Below, one piece after another: positions 27,001 to 33,671 of a DNA stretch of 64,000 nucleotides. A program made the position numbers and the translations under genes. The DNA comes from Sphingobacterium gobiense. GTDB taxonomy: Bacteria > Bacteroidota > Bacteroidia > Sphingobacteriales > Sphingobacteriaceae. The stretch lies in NCBI RefSeq assembly GCF_002980575.1, contig NZ_PVBS01000005.1:124001-188000 (forward strand). Reading direction: 5' to 3'. Numbering within the stretch: position 1 is the stretch's first letter; each line of letters begins with the position of its first letter. A model generated the notes under the pieces. That model was not told the DNA's origin and searched no databases. It saw nothing but the letters and a program-made list of their open reading frames with translations.

Positions 27001-27265
27001 GGGAACCTACGTTAACACGCTGGCTAGTGTAACCTACATAGGAAAATGCGAATACGGCATCATTTCCAGTAACCGAGATGGAATAGTGGCCGTCTCCATC
27101 GGTTTGCGTGGCGTTCGACGTACCCACCACAGCCACGGACACACCCGAAATTGGGCTTCCATCGCCTGCCGATGTCACGCGACCACTCACCTGTCGGTTT
27201 TGTGCAAACGATACCCCTACCAGGCACGTTAACACAAAAATTAAACTGAGTAATTTTTGTTTCAT
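24092..27265 (-). CDS. SusC/RagA-family TonB-dependent transporter
   Basis: A 1057-residue outer-membrane importer with signal peptide (ending GVSFAQ), a CarboxypepD_reg-like domain (about 25-105), the plug (VVVTAMGIQRQAKSLTYAQ, then GSAASALYGSRASNGVVLIT) and a barrel ending TTRRYGFNLVARF. Unlike the first SusC in this window it has no STN domain, so it should not signal to an anti-sigma factor. It heads a three-gene operon with SusD-like and lipoprotein partners and ends at a strong terminator. A promoter about 335 bases upstream (27600-27630) implies a long leader RNA. Confidence 0.95.
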   Translation of the reverse strand: MKQKLLSLIFVLTCLVGVSFAQNRQVSGRVTSAGDGSPISGVSVAVVGTSNATQTDGDGHYSISVTGNDAVFAFSYVGYTSQRVNVGSRAVVNVVLTADEGTLEEVVVTAMGIQRQAKSLTYAQANVDPEDLVQNSEPDILKSMQGKVAGVDIRTSQGTPGAATRFQIRGNASFTGDNQPLIIVDGVPFDNSSVVTSNQTSGGTAYSSGIAMLDPNDIETMNILKGSAASALYGSRASNGVVLITTKSGSAKLNRPTSITFRSSVSLENIANLPKYQNLYGAGANFAYSNSNGSWGPAFRNLDSIAAWGPYIDAGIFAPGSKVPYQAYPNNVKDLFNTGVVYENSVGINGGTDVLGFNMTASMLDHQGYVPNSSYKRYNLSAGGTAKLYDRLTARANLTFANSGQIGGYFGENQVSGAASQFARSLFLARNWDVSLPWEDANGHNLNWLGAGQFDHPTWSAHNNFATTRENRILGSAGLDFEATDWLSFSYMLGTNISFLDRSERYEISSRAFEGNGALILDGRDHKELESTFLATFTPKINEDISLTGRIGHNYNQRVTDRVINEGRRFITPGIYSLKNTAQQIFDTDQVFKRRIMGVFAEANFGFRDYWFVQLVGRNDWSSTLPSNSRSYFYPGVSTSFVLTDALNMDSDILNYAKVRAAWAKVGRDTDPYMLQDVFLFGPNFQGQPTGRYDYTAYDPNLTPEFTNEVELGTELRLLKNRLTVDFTWYNKISTGLLARAGMPNSSGYDFLFTNFGKIRNRGVEISLGVKPLSPESPVQWSIDAAFTKNKNMVLDLMEGTDRIQLRGVLTGVSPYLEPGMPFGYIRGTKSMRDDEGNLLINPATGAMIEDPEEGMVGDPNPDFKLGINNRVSYKNFTLMALFDWTKGGDMYSVTNSSYLGRGVTRDTEGREYNAIIPGVYGDPITGQPILDGNGNKIQNQTRIAVNDLYFSPDPGVGQTFAINTATEWNMYDATVYRLREVSLGYELPQKLFANTFVKGLHFSVTGRNLWFFAPNFPKYANFDPEVNSFGSSTTQGFDLSAAPTTRRYGFNLVARF

Positions 27266-27599
27266 GTTTGTTTTGTTTAGTTATTAATTTGTTGATTGTT
27301 TATTGCTTATGCTATTTACTGAAATACATAGCGGTTTGTTTAAACGTTACATATCTTACACGAATTACTACTATCGTAATACCAATTTATGTAAACCAAA
27401 AAGTCAGTAAAGTTAAAACCTACATCACATGCCGTTTGTGTGTAAAAAGTTACCGCCCTAACAAAGAAAATGCAAAAGATTAGTTAATAAAGTCTGTTTC
27501 ATCTGAGTTGTTTGTTTAGTTAATCAATTTTTCTATATCTCCCATTAACAGAAAACGCATGCACACTACGCTATAACTGTTAAAAACTGTTAAACTATG

Positions 27600-27630
27600 C
27601 AAACATAAAAAATTAACTTTGTTCTTGCAA
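27600..27630 (-). promoter_or_regulatory. Probable promoter of the second SusCD operon
   Basis: On the minus strand TTG (27628-27630), a 20-base spacer and TATGTTTG (27600-27607) fit the Bacteroidota consensus. Transcription would begin near 27593 and give a leader of roughly 330 bases before the susC ATG, long enough for RNA-based control. Confidence 0.6.
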
Positions 27631-27900
27631 CTTTTCAAAAAAACTCACACAATCACTGATACCGTACTAATAATTCGGGCGGAAAAGTACAAAACAGAAA
27701 AAACCAACAAACAAAATAACAATACAGAATACCATTAACATAACAAAACTTTATTCTATAAACATGCCTAAATTAAAAACATTAACACTGTATATATTAA
27801 ACTAAAAACGAATTCAATATTTTGGAACAGAACGATAAATATTATATTCTGTAAAGAAAAAGCCACATCAAAATGCGTCAATAAGTACACATAAAAAATC

Positions 27901-27908
27901 TATCTTTG
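27901..27908 (+). promoter_or_regulatory. -7 box immediately before trmD
   Basis: TATCTTTG ends only 4 bases before the trmD ATG. If this is the functional promoter, the transcript starts at or next to the start codon and is leaderless. No TTG is seen at the expected distance upstream. Confidence 0.5.
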
Positions 27909-27912
27909 TAGC

Positions 27913-28590
27913 ATGCGTTTTGACATCATTACTGTTTTACCGGGCTTACTGGACAGTCCATTTGCACATTCTATTCTACAACGTGCTCAGCAAAAGGGCT
28001 TGGTCGACATCCACGTACATAACTTGCGGGATTATGCGACAAACAAGCATAAATCTGTTGACGACTATCCCTATGGCGGAGGCTCAGGAATGGTCATGCA
28101 AATTGAACCCTTTGCAGCCTGCATCGAAAAGTTACAAGCGGAACGGCAATATGACGAAGTAATTTACATGACACCGGACGGCGAAACCCTCAACCAGGAA
28201 ATTGCAAACGTGTTATCATCCATAGAGAATGTCATTATCCTCTGCGGACATTACAAAGGAATCGATCAGCGTATCCGGGATGTATTTGTGACCAAAGAAA
28301 TTTCCGTAGGCGACTATGTGCTATCTGGTGGAGAGCTTCCCGCTGCAATATTGGTTGACGCTGTTGTCCGATTGATACCGGGTGTGTTGTCAGATGAAAC
28401 CTCGGCTCTGTCAGATTCTTTTCAAGACGGATTGCTGGATGCCCCCATCTATACACGGCCCGCTGAGTGGCGCGGTCACCGTATCCCTGAAGTCCTGCTC
28501 AGTGGTCACGAAGCAAAAATAGCTGCTTGGCGTTATGAGCAACAACTGAAACGTACGGAAGAACGTCGACCTGATTTGCTAAATGATTAA
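27913..28590 (+). CDS. trmD: tRNA (guanine-N1-)-methyltransferase
   Basis: A 225-residue SPOUT methyltransferase that makes m1G37 in tRNAs reading CNN and some other codons, preventing frameshifts. MRFDIITVLPGLLDSPFAHS at the N-terminus, DDYPYGGGSGMVMQ, and the trefoil-knot SAM site GDYVLSGGELPAAILVDAVV are all diagnostic. Length is normal for Bacteroidota TrmD. The usual neighbours rimM, rpsP and rplS are not here, so the gene stands alone, followed by the trp leader 75 bases later. Confidence 0.97.
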   Translation: MRFDIITVLPGLLDSPFAHSILQRAQQKGLVDIHVHNLRDYATNKHKSVDDYPYGGGSGMVMQIEPFAACIEKLQAERQYDEVIYMTPDGETLNQEIANVLSSIENVIILCGHYKGIDQRIRDVFVTKEISVGDYVLSGGELPAAILVDAVVRLIPGVLSDETSALSDSFQDGLLDAPIYTRPAEWRGHRIPEVLLSGHEAKIAAWRYEQQLKRTEERRPDLLND

Positions 28591-28628
28591 AACTAATCGA
28601 CATTTTTTATTTTTTTATCAAAAAAAAT

Positions 28629-28657
28629 TTGTCAAATAAAAAATATTCATAAATTTG
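28629..28657 (+). promoter_or_regulatory. Promoter of the trp operon
   Basis: TTG at 28629-28631, an 18-base spacer, and TAAATTTG at 28650-28657 closely fit the Bacteroidota promoter consensus. Transcription would start near 28663, just before the leader-peptide ATG at 28666. Confidence 0.75.
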
Positions 28658-28665
28658 CGCTGTAC

Positions 28666-28743
28666 ATGATAACAAAACAATTACATACAAGCTGGTGGTG
28701 GCCCGAAGTAAGCAACGTCGGGAATGTGCTTGGTATGTATTAG
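28666..28743 (+). CDS. trpL: trp operon leader peptide
   Basis: A 25-codon frame encoding MITKQLHTSWWWPEVSNVGN followed by VLGMY. Three consecutive Trp codons (28693-28701) lie at residues 10-12, at the position where a ribosome stalled for lack of charged tRNA-Trp would mask the first RNA segment. The frame starts 8 bases after a good promoter box and is followed by mutually exclusive hairpins and then trpE. All parts of classic ribosome-mediated attenuation are present, which makes this leader peptide convincing even though it is short. Confidence 0.93.
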   Translation: MITKQLHTSWWWPEVSNVGNVLGMY

Positions 28744-28809
28744 AAGATATTCATAATCAACCAAAACCATTTGAAAGTAAGCCCGGCGATTAAACGTCGG
28801 GCTTTTTTT
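28701..28809 (+). promoter_or_regulatory. trp attenuator (pause/antiterminator/terminator hairpins)
   Basis: Segment 1 (CCCGA at 28702-28706) can pair with segment 2 (TCGGG at 28718-28722). Segment 2, AACGTCGGG at 28714-28722, can instead pair with segment 3, GCCCGGCG at 28781-28788. Segments 3 and 4 form the terminator AGCCCGGCG (28780-28788) / CGTCGGGCT (28795-28803), with one G-U pair, a 6-base loop and a run of T. AACGTCGGG occurs identically in segments 2 and 4, so antiterminator and terminator compete for the same segment 3. With plentiful Trp the terminator forms; stalling at the Trp codons frees segment 2 to block it. Confidence 0.92.
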
Positions 28810-28869
28810 ATTTTTGGCACAGCGGCTACGAGATGAGACTACGTCCGCTACAACACGAAAAACAACAGT

Positions 28870-30273
28870 ATGAAATACACATTAAAAACGAACTACAGAA
28901 AGATACTGGCTGACACGACGACGCCGGTAAGCATCTACCTCCGTTTGCGAGATACCTTTCCCAACAGTTTGCTCTTGGAAAGCTCAGAATACCATAGTCG
29001 CGACAACAATATCAGCTATATTTGCTGCGATCCTATTGCAGGCATCACCCTTAACAAAGAACATCTGCGCATCGTTGAGCCGGGCAAGCAGCCTGTTTAC
29101 AAACCGGCTAGCGAAATTAACCTCCGAGAAGAGGTGTCTTCTTTCCGTAAGCACTTCTCCCAAATGAAAATTGAAGGAGTGAATGTTATTTCTTCTGGAC
29201 TGTTCGGATACTTTACGTTTGATGCTATTGAGCACTTTGAAGACATCGAGCTAACAGCAGGTACACATCTAGCACGCGAAATTCCAGCTATGCAATATCA
29301 TGTATACCGTTACGTTATCGCTATTGACCATTTTAGAAATCAACTCTATATCTTCGAAAACCTGCTCGCCGACGAATCCTCCGATCTAGAAAGATTGGAA
29401 TATTTAATACAAAATAAAAATTTCCCAGAATACCATTTTAAACGCCAAGGCGGGGAAGCTTCTAATATGAGGGATGAAGATTTTAAGAATCTGGTCAACA
29501 GGATGAAACAACATATACAACGTGGAGACGTCTTTCAGATTGTACCCTCACGTGCTTTCTCCACGCCATTTGCGGGAGATGAGTTTAATGTATATCGCGC
29601 GCTGCGGTCGGTCAACCCTTCACCTTATCTTTTCTATTTTGATTACGGCGATTTCAAACTATTTGGTTCATCGCCCGAGGCACAGTTAACGATTAAAAAA
29701 GGGGAAGCCACCATATACCCCATCGCGGGAACGTTTAAGCGCACAGGCGACATGGAAAAAGACGAAAAGATTGCCGAAGAATTGAAAAATGATCCAAAAG
29801 AATCCGCAGAACATGTCATGTTGGTAGACTTAGCGCGCAATGATCTGAGTCGCCATTGTACAAACGTAAACGTAAAATCATATAAAGAGGCACAATATTA
29901 CTCCCATATTATCCATTTGGTATCAAAAGTTTCCGGTGATCTCAATCCTACTTCAAACCCTTTTGATGTAGTAGGCGACACATTCCCTGCCGGAACACTC
30001 TCCGGTGCTCCCAAACATAAAGCACTTACGCTGATCGATCGTTATGAGGGTTTGCCGCGTTCTTTTTATTCTGGAGCGATAGGTTATATGGGCTTTAATG
30101 GTGATTTCAATCACGCCATCATGATTCGCTCTTTTCTAAGCAAGTATAATGTACTGCATTATCAAGCTGGAGCGGGGATCGTTCTGGATTCTGATGCTGA
30201 AAAGGAGTTGCAGGAGGTTAATAATAAAATTGCAGCTTTACGCCGCGCATTAGAAATTGCTGAAACGTTATGA
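28870..30273 (+). CDS. trpE: Anthranilate synthase component I
   Basis: A 467-residue chorismate-binding enzyme that makes anthranilate from chorismate with ammonia supplied by TrpG. The N-terminal half has SLLLESSEYHSRDNNISYIC, which contains the LLES element used for tryptophan feedback binding. The C-terminal half has the active-site segments IVPSRAFSTPF, LFGSSPEAQL, PIAGTFKRTG, AGTLSGAPKHKA and YSGAIGYMGFNGD. The feedback motif and the Trp attenuator upstream separate it from PabB. Its stop overlaps the start of a 48-codon gene (ATGA). Confidence 0.96.
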   Translation: MKYTLKTNYRKILADTTTPVSIYLRLRDTFPNSLLLESSEYHSRDNNISYICCDPIAGITLNKEHLRIVEPGKQPVYKPASEINLREEVSSFRKHFSQMKIEGVNVISSGLFGYFTFDAIEHFEDIELTAGTHLAREIPAMQYHVYRYVIAIDHFRNQLYIFENLLADESSDLERLEYLIQNKNFPEYHFKRQGGEASNMRDEDFKNLVNRMKQHIQRGDVFQIVPSRAFSTPFAGDEFNVYRALRSVNPSPYLFYFDYGDFKLFGSSPEAQLTIKKGEATIYPIAGTFKRTGDMEKDEKIAEELKNDPKESAEHVMLVDLARNDLSRHCTNVNVKSYKEAQYYSHIIHLVSKVSGDLNPTSNPFDVVGDTFPAGTLSGAPKHKALTLIDRYEGLPRSFYSGAIGYMGFNGDFNHAIMIRSFLSKYNVLHYQAGAGIVLDSDAEKELQEVNNKIAALRRALEIAETL

Positions 30274-30416
30274 TACGGCCACTGCCATACTGCACGACAC
30301 TTTCGCATGTCAAAGCATCGATTGAGACCATCGATAATCGGATATTGGAGTTAGAGGCGCTCCGAAAACTATACGAAGACAAAGAAACGGAGTTAGAACA
30401 GGAAGAACAAATATAA
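30270..30416 (+). CDS. Small coupled protein between trpE and trpG (unknown)
   Basis: A 48-codon frame beginning at the ATG that overlaps the trpE stop (ATGA, 30270-30273) and ending with TAA that overlaps the trpG start (TAATG, 30414-30418). The first 17 residues are neutral (MIRPLPYCTTLSHVKAS); the rest is strongly acidic and basic with heptad-like Leu/Ile spacing (IETIDNRILELEALRKLYED), as in a short coiled coil. Precise stop/start overlaps on both sides and the absence of any wasted base argue for real translation. I do not recognise the family. It might bridge or stabilise the TrpE-TrpG complex. Confidence 0.7.
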   Translation: MIRPLPYCTTLSHVKASIETIDNRILELEALRKLYEDKETELEQEEQI

Positions 30417-30988
30417 TGACACAGAACAACATATTAGTAATCGACAACTACGATTCATTCACGTATAACCTCGTCCACTTGTTACAAGAATTAGGACAAA
30501 CGTATACCGTGTGGCGAAATGATAAATTCGAATTAGACGATATAGAACCCTTTAACAGCATATTGCTGTCGCCCGGCCCGGGAATACCAAAGGAAGCGGG
30601 GCTTTTAATGGATGTTATCCGTCGATATGCTCCCTCCAAAAGCATCTTAGGCATCTGCTTGGGGCAACAGGCAATTGCGGAAGTATTCGGCGGTACACTA
30701 TACAACATGCCTAAGCCTTTACATGGCGTCGCGACCGACATTATTATTACCGATGAAACGGAAAAACTTTTTCATGATTTCCCTAAGGATTCCAGGATTG
30801 GACGTTACCACTCGTGGGCGGTGTCCAAAGATAGTTTGCCGGCATGCCTCCATGTAACAGCGGTAGATGCTGATGGAGTCATCATGGCATTGCGCCACAG
30901 GGAATACGATGTACGTGGTGTACAGTTTCACCCAGAATCGGTGTTAACAACAAATGGCAAAAAATTGATTGCGAATTGGTTATCTTAA
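30416..30988 (+). CDS. trpG: Anthranilate synthase component II (glutamine amidotransferase)
   Basis: A 190-residue class I amidotransferase that releases ammonia from glutamine for TrpE. The triad is visible: the nucleophilic Cys in GICLGQQAIAEVFGG, and His and Glu in GVQFHPESVLT. NYDSFTYNLVHLLQELG is the usual N-terminus. It could also serve PabB in folate synthesis, as single TrpG/PabA proteins often do. It is followed by a 159-base gap containing a hairpin repeat rather than trpD. Confidence 0.96.
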   Translation: MTQNNILVIDNYDSFTYNLVHLLQELGQTYTVWRNDKFELDDIEPFNSILLSPGPGIPKEAGLLMDVIRRYAPSKSILGICLGQQAIAEVFGGTLYNMPKPLHGVATDIIITDETEKLFHDFPKDSRIGRYHSWAVSKDSLPACLHVTAVDADGVIMALRHREYDVRGVQFHPESVLTTNGKKLIANWLS

Positions 30989-31023
30989 TTTACATTTTTG
31001 ACCGCAAAAGCGTAGCAAAACTC

Positions 31024-31096
31024 GTCGCTGGGAAATCTTTGCATAATGGTTAAGTGCAAAGAAGAGATGCCTACAATGCAAAGTTTCCAAGGCGAC
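31024..31096. repeat. Dispersed hairpin repeat family 1, copy 3 (hairpin only)
   Basis: Arms at 31024-31044 and 31076-31096 (outer GTCGC / GCGAC, inner CTTTGCAT / ATGCAAAG) pair imperfectly around a 31-base loop. The left arm with its flank, AAACTCGTCGCTGGGAAATC, resembles AAAATCGTCGCTTCAAATC of copy 1 at 10783. It occupies the gap between trpG and trpC, exactly where trpD is normally found in Bacteroidota trp operons. It may also act as a partial terminator or processing site. Confidence 0.55.
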
Positions 31097-31147
31097 ATAT
31101 CGTGTTAATTAGGGACATCTTAAATATAGTTCCGATAACTACAGAAT

Positions 31148-31933
31148 ATGATGACAATATTAGATAAAATAATAGAACGAAAAAAAGTAGAGGTAGCGGA
31201 AGCTAAAAAGCAAGTCTCATTGGAAGAACTAGAGCAGTATCCGTTTTTCAGCAGAACTTGTTATTCGCTGAGAGATTCCGTATTGCATCCTGAACGGACG
31301 GGCATCATTGCAGAGTTTAAACGGGCGTCTCCATCAAAGGGGCTCATCAATAGCACCTCAAGCGTCGCGGAGGTGGTGATAGGTTACCAGGATGCGGGTG
31401 CTTCGGCAGTTTCGGTATTGACGGACTCGGATTTTTTTAAGGGTTCTCTTGCGGATTTACGTACTGCGCGGGAAGTCTTAACCATCCCTTTGCTGCGTAA
31501 AGAGTTTATCGTAGACACCTATCAAATAGCCGAAGCAAAAGCGCATGGCGCTGATATCATTCTCCTAATCGCAGCATGCTTAGATAGCAACGAAATACAA
31601 GCGTACGCAGATTATGCTAAATCGTTAGGATTGAATGTGCTCCTAGAAGTTCACAACGAAGAAGAACTCCAACGTAGTATCTTTGACAGCATAGATGCTA
31701 TAGGCGTCAACAACCGGAACCTTAAAGATTTTGTGGTAGACCTGAATCACTCCTATGACTTGGCAAATACTATTCCTAACCGGTTTATCAAGGTTTCGGA
31801 AAGTGGCATCTCGGATCCTAAGACGATAAAAGAATTAAAAAAAGCCGGCTTTCAAGGTTTTTTGATTGGAGAAAACTTCATGAAAACCGGAGATCCTACG
31901 AAAGCAATAAAGGAATTTGTGAAGGAATTATAG
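31148..31933 (+). CDS. trpC: Indole-3-glycerol-phosphate synthase
   Basis: A 261-residue (beta/alpha)8 enzyme closing the indole ring in tryptophan synthesis. ILDKIIERKKVEVAEAK, the catalytic Lys region IIAEFKRASPSKGLI, PLLRKEFIVDTYQI, and the phosphate-binding SESGI and FLIGENFMKTGDP are diagnostic. It is TrpC alone, not fused to TrpF. Either of two adjacent ATG codons could be the start. No trp gene follows; the next gene is convergent and a hairpin ends the operon. Confidence 0.96.
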   Translation: MMTILDKIIERKKVEVAEAKKQVSLEELEQYPFFSRTCYSLRDSVLHPERTGIIAEFKRASPSKGLINSTSSVAEVVIGYQDAGASAVSVLTDSDFFKGSLADLRTAREVLTIPLLRKEFIVDTYQIAEAKAHGADIILLIAACLDSNEIQAYADYAKSLGLNVLLEVHNEEELQRSIFDSIDAIGVNNRNLKDFVVDLNHSYDLANTIPNRFIKVSESGISDPKTIKELKKAGFQGFLIGENFMKTGDPTKAIKEFVKEL

Positions 31934-31957
31934 AGGCGCATATATTGCGTCTCTATA
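31929..31957. terminator. Convergent terminator between trpC and the JmjC gene
   Basis: TATAGAGGCGC (31929-31939) and GCGTCTCTATA (31947-31957) pair over 11 bases with one G-U, and the left arm includes the trpC stop codon. The T-tract is weak on both strands, so termination efficiency is uncertain. Confidence 0.6.
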
Positions 31958-31960
31958 GCC

Positions 31961-32833
31961 TCATTTTCGCTCGCGTTTGCGTATCGCCCTATCCGCACGT
32001 TTCCGAGCAGTTTTAATTTTGTAATCGAGCCATTTACCCTTGAACACTTTACGCATAGTATCATCAAAATAACGCGTGACAAATAGGTTTCTAGCCCCTT
32101 TTATCTTTTCGCTAATTGAATTTGCCAGTGCTCGCACCGAAATGGAGTAGCCTTCAGTGTCATATTGTATATAGTGCCACCATCCTGCTGGCATATACAA
32201 TGTATCCCCAGGATTAATAACCGCTTCATAACCATCCAATAACTTTAAGGCAGGGTACTCATCATAGCTGCTTGTTTTTAAGTTGGCAATACTATGAAAG
32301 TTATAAGGCAGCTTATACATCAGGTCGGACTGGTTGTTTGGAAAAAGCCATATCCGTTTAGTGCCTTGAAATTGTGAAATGAATACGTGCGACATATCGA
32401 TATCAAAGTGGTTACGGGTCGCCGAACCTTCTCCTCCGAAAAACATATAAGGAAGCCATTGCAAGACCTTCCCGCCAGTTACATCATTATAGATAACATC
32501 TTTTTTTAACTCTGGCCTGATCTTTATCAAATTGAAAAGGAACAGACGAAGCTCCGTAGGCTCCGTACTTATTTTATCAAGATATTCACCAAAACTCATC
32601 CTTCCCACTGGGGGACTAGCGGCATGGTTTTGCGATTCTTCTTCACGGCCGTATATATCGATCTGTTCACTCCCTGCTATTTCCTTGAAATAGTCATAGC
32701 TCCATTTTTGCCAGCAAGAGCTCTCTTTGCTGATAAAATCTTTAATGATAACCGGCTGTCCTTTGTTGAGATAATCTCGAACAAAATCATTTGGAGAAAT
32801 TCCTGATATACTATTTACTGGTTTTAGTTTCAC
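31961..32833 (-). CDS. Cupin-like JmjC-domain protein
   Basis: A 290-residue protein of the cupin_8/JmjC fold. The iron-binding facial triad is visible: HxD in TRNHFDIDMSHV and the distal His in MPAGWWHYIQ; QGTKRIWLFPN between them is a typical strand with the 2-oxoglutarate-binding Lys. Such proteins are Fe(II)/2-oxoglutarate oxygenases that hydroxylate proteins or tRNA bases; the substrate here is unknown. The very basic C-terminus (KTARKRADRAIRKRERK) might bind nucleic acid. It has its own promoter box at 32860. Confidence 0.85.
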   Translation of the reverse strand: MKLKPVNSISGISPNDFVRDYLNKGQPVIIKDFISKESSCWQKWSYDYFKEIAGSEQIDIYGREEESQNHAASPPVGRMSFGEYLDKISTEPTELRLFLFNLIKIRPELKKDVIYNDVTGGKVLQWLPYMFFGGEGSATRNHFDIDMSHVFISQFQGTKRIWLFPNNQSDLMYKLPYNFHSIANLKTSSYDEYPALKLLDGYEAVINPGDTLYMPAGWWHYIQYDTEGYSISVRALANSISEKIKGARNLFVTRYFDDTMRKVFKGKWLDYKIKTARKRADRAIRKRERK

Positions 32834-32859
32834 AAGTTCTAACGCTTAACAACTATTTA

Positions 32860-32867
32860 CAAACTTA
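32860..32867 (-). promoter_or_regulatory. -7 box of the JmjC gene
   Basis: TAAGTTTG on the minus strand, 26 bases upstream of the ATG at 32833, matches TAnnTTTG. The upstream TTG is not at a standard distance. Confidence 0.45.
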
Positions 32868-32892
32868 CGAAAATATTCTGCAACAGCCCCTT

Positions 32893-33666
32893 CTATTTAT
32901 TTACTTGTTTAATGTATTGTTCTACTGCCATAGTCATGCTTGGCGCTTCTGGTGTAGGGGCTGGTATATCTAAGGTTAAATTATGGTTGAGCAGCTCTTG
33001 TTGGGTCGTAGCACCAAATGCAGCAATGCGTGTGTTATTCTGCTTATAATCAGGGAAATTTTCGAACAACGATTGTACACTTGAAGGGCTAAAGAAAACG
33101 ATAATATCATAAAATACATTTTCCAGATCTTTGATGTCGCTGATAACGGTGCGGAACAAAACTGCCGGAGTAAAATCATATCCATTATCCTGTAGCCATT
33201 TTTGTGTTTCTTCGTTAGCCACGTCCGAACATGGAAAAAGAAATTTTTCTTTACTATGTTTCCTTAAAACTTCCTCTAGGTCTTTGGCCGTTTGCTTACC
33301 AAAGAAAATTTTACGTTTACGATATTGGATATATTTTTGCAAATAAAGAGCGATAGCCTCTGAAATACAGAAATATTTCATATCTGCCGGGACCTCATAC
33401 CTCATTTCCTCACATACACGAAAGAAGTGGTCGACTGCATTCTTGCTGGTAAAGATAACAGCTGTAAAATCCGCAAAGTTAATTTTTTCCTTACGCACAT
33501 CTTTCGCCGGAACACCTTCGACATGGATAAACCCTCTAAAATCCAATTTTAAGTTATATTTTTCTGCTAAGGCAAAATACGGAGATTTATCATTTTCAGG
33601 TTTGGGTAAGGTAACTAAGATACTTTTTACCTTCTTGGCTCTTGCTTCATCTACTTGCATATTCAA
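32893..33666 (-). CDS. hemD: Uroporphyrinogen-III synthase
   Basis: A 257-residue two-domain enzyme that cyclises hydroxymethylbilane with inversion of ring D in haem and sirohaem synthesis. The sequence is divergent, as usual for HemD, but VIFTSKNAVDHFF, KFLFPCSDVANEETQKWL and the C-terminal VFFSPSSVQSLFENFP with AAFGATTQQELL are typical. It begins 5 bases after the DUF4271 gene, an arrangement common in Bacteroidota. Either of the two nearby Met codons may start translation. Confidence 0.9.
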   Translation of the reverse strand: MNMQVDEARAKKVKSILVTLPKPENDKSPYFALAEKYNLKLDFRGFIHVEGVPAKDVRKEKINFADFTAVIFTSKNAVDHFFRVCEEMRYEVPADMKYFCISEAIALYLQKYIQYRKRKIFFGKQTAKDLEEVLRKHSKEKFLFPCSDVANEETQKWLQDNGYDFTPAVLFRTVISDIKDLENVFYDIIVFFSPSSVQSLFENFPDYKQNNTRIAAFGATTQQELLNHNLTLDIPAPTPEAPSMTMAVEQYIKQVNK

Positions 33667-33671
33667 TTTTT

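Larger units (their letters stand above)
27266..27912. other. 647-base AT-rich divergent control region (susC / trmD)
   Basis: No gene is supported. The left half is the long untranslated leader of the leftward susC transcript starting near 27594; the right half is AT-rich and ends at the trmD promoter box at 27901. A 71-codon rightward frame at 27268-27483 lacks a recognisable start context and has low-complexity composition, so it was not accepted. No strong hairpins were seen. Confidence 0.6.

Noticed and set aside
27268..27483. Rightward 71-codon frame in the susC/trmD gap
   Set aside because: It is antisense to the susC leader, composed of low-complexity hydrophobic residues from AT-rich DNA, and has no promoter box.
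28591..28625. T-rich stretch after trmD as a terminator
   Set aside because: There is a T run but no stem before it, so intrinsic termination is not supported.
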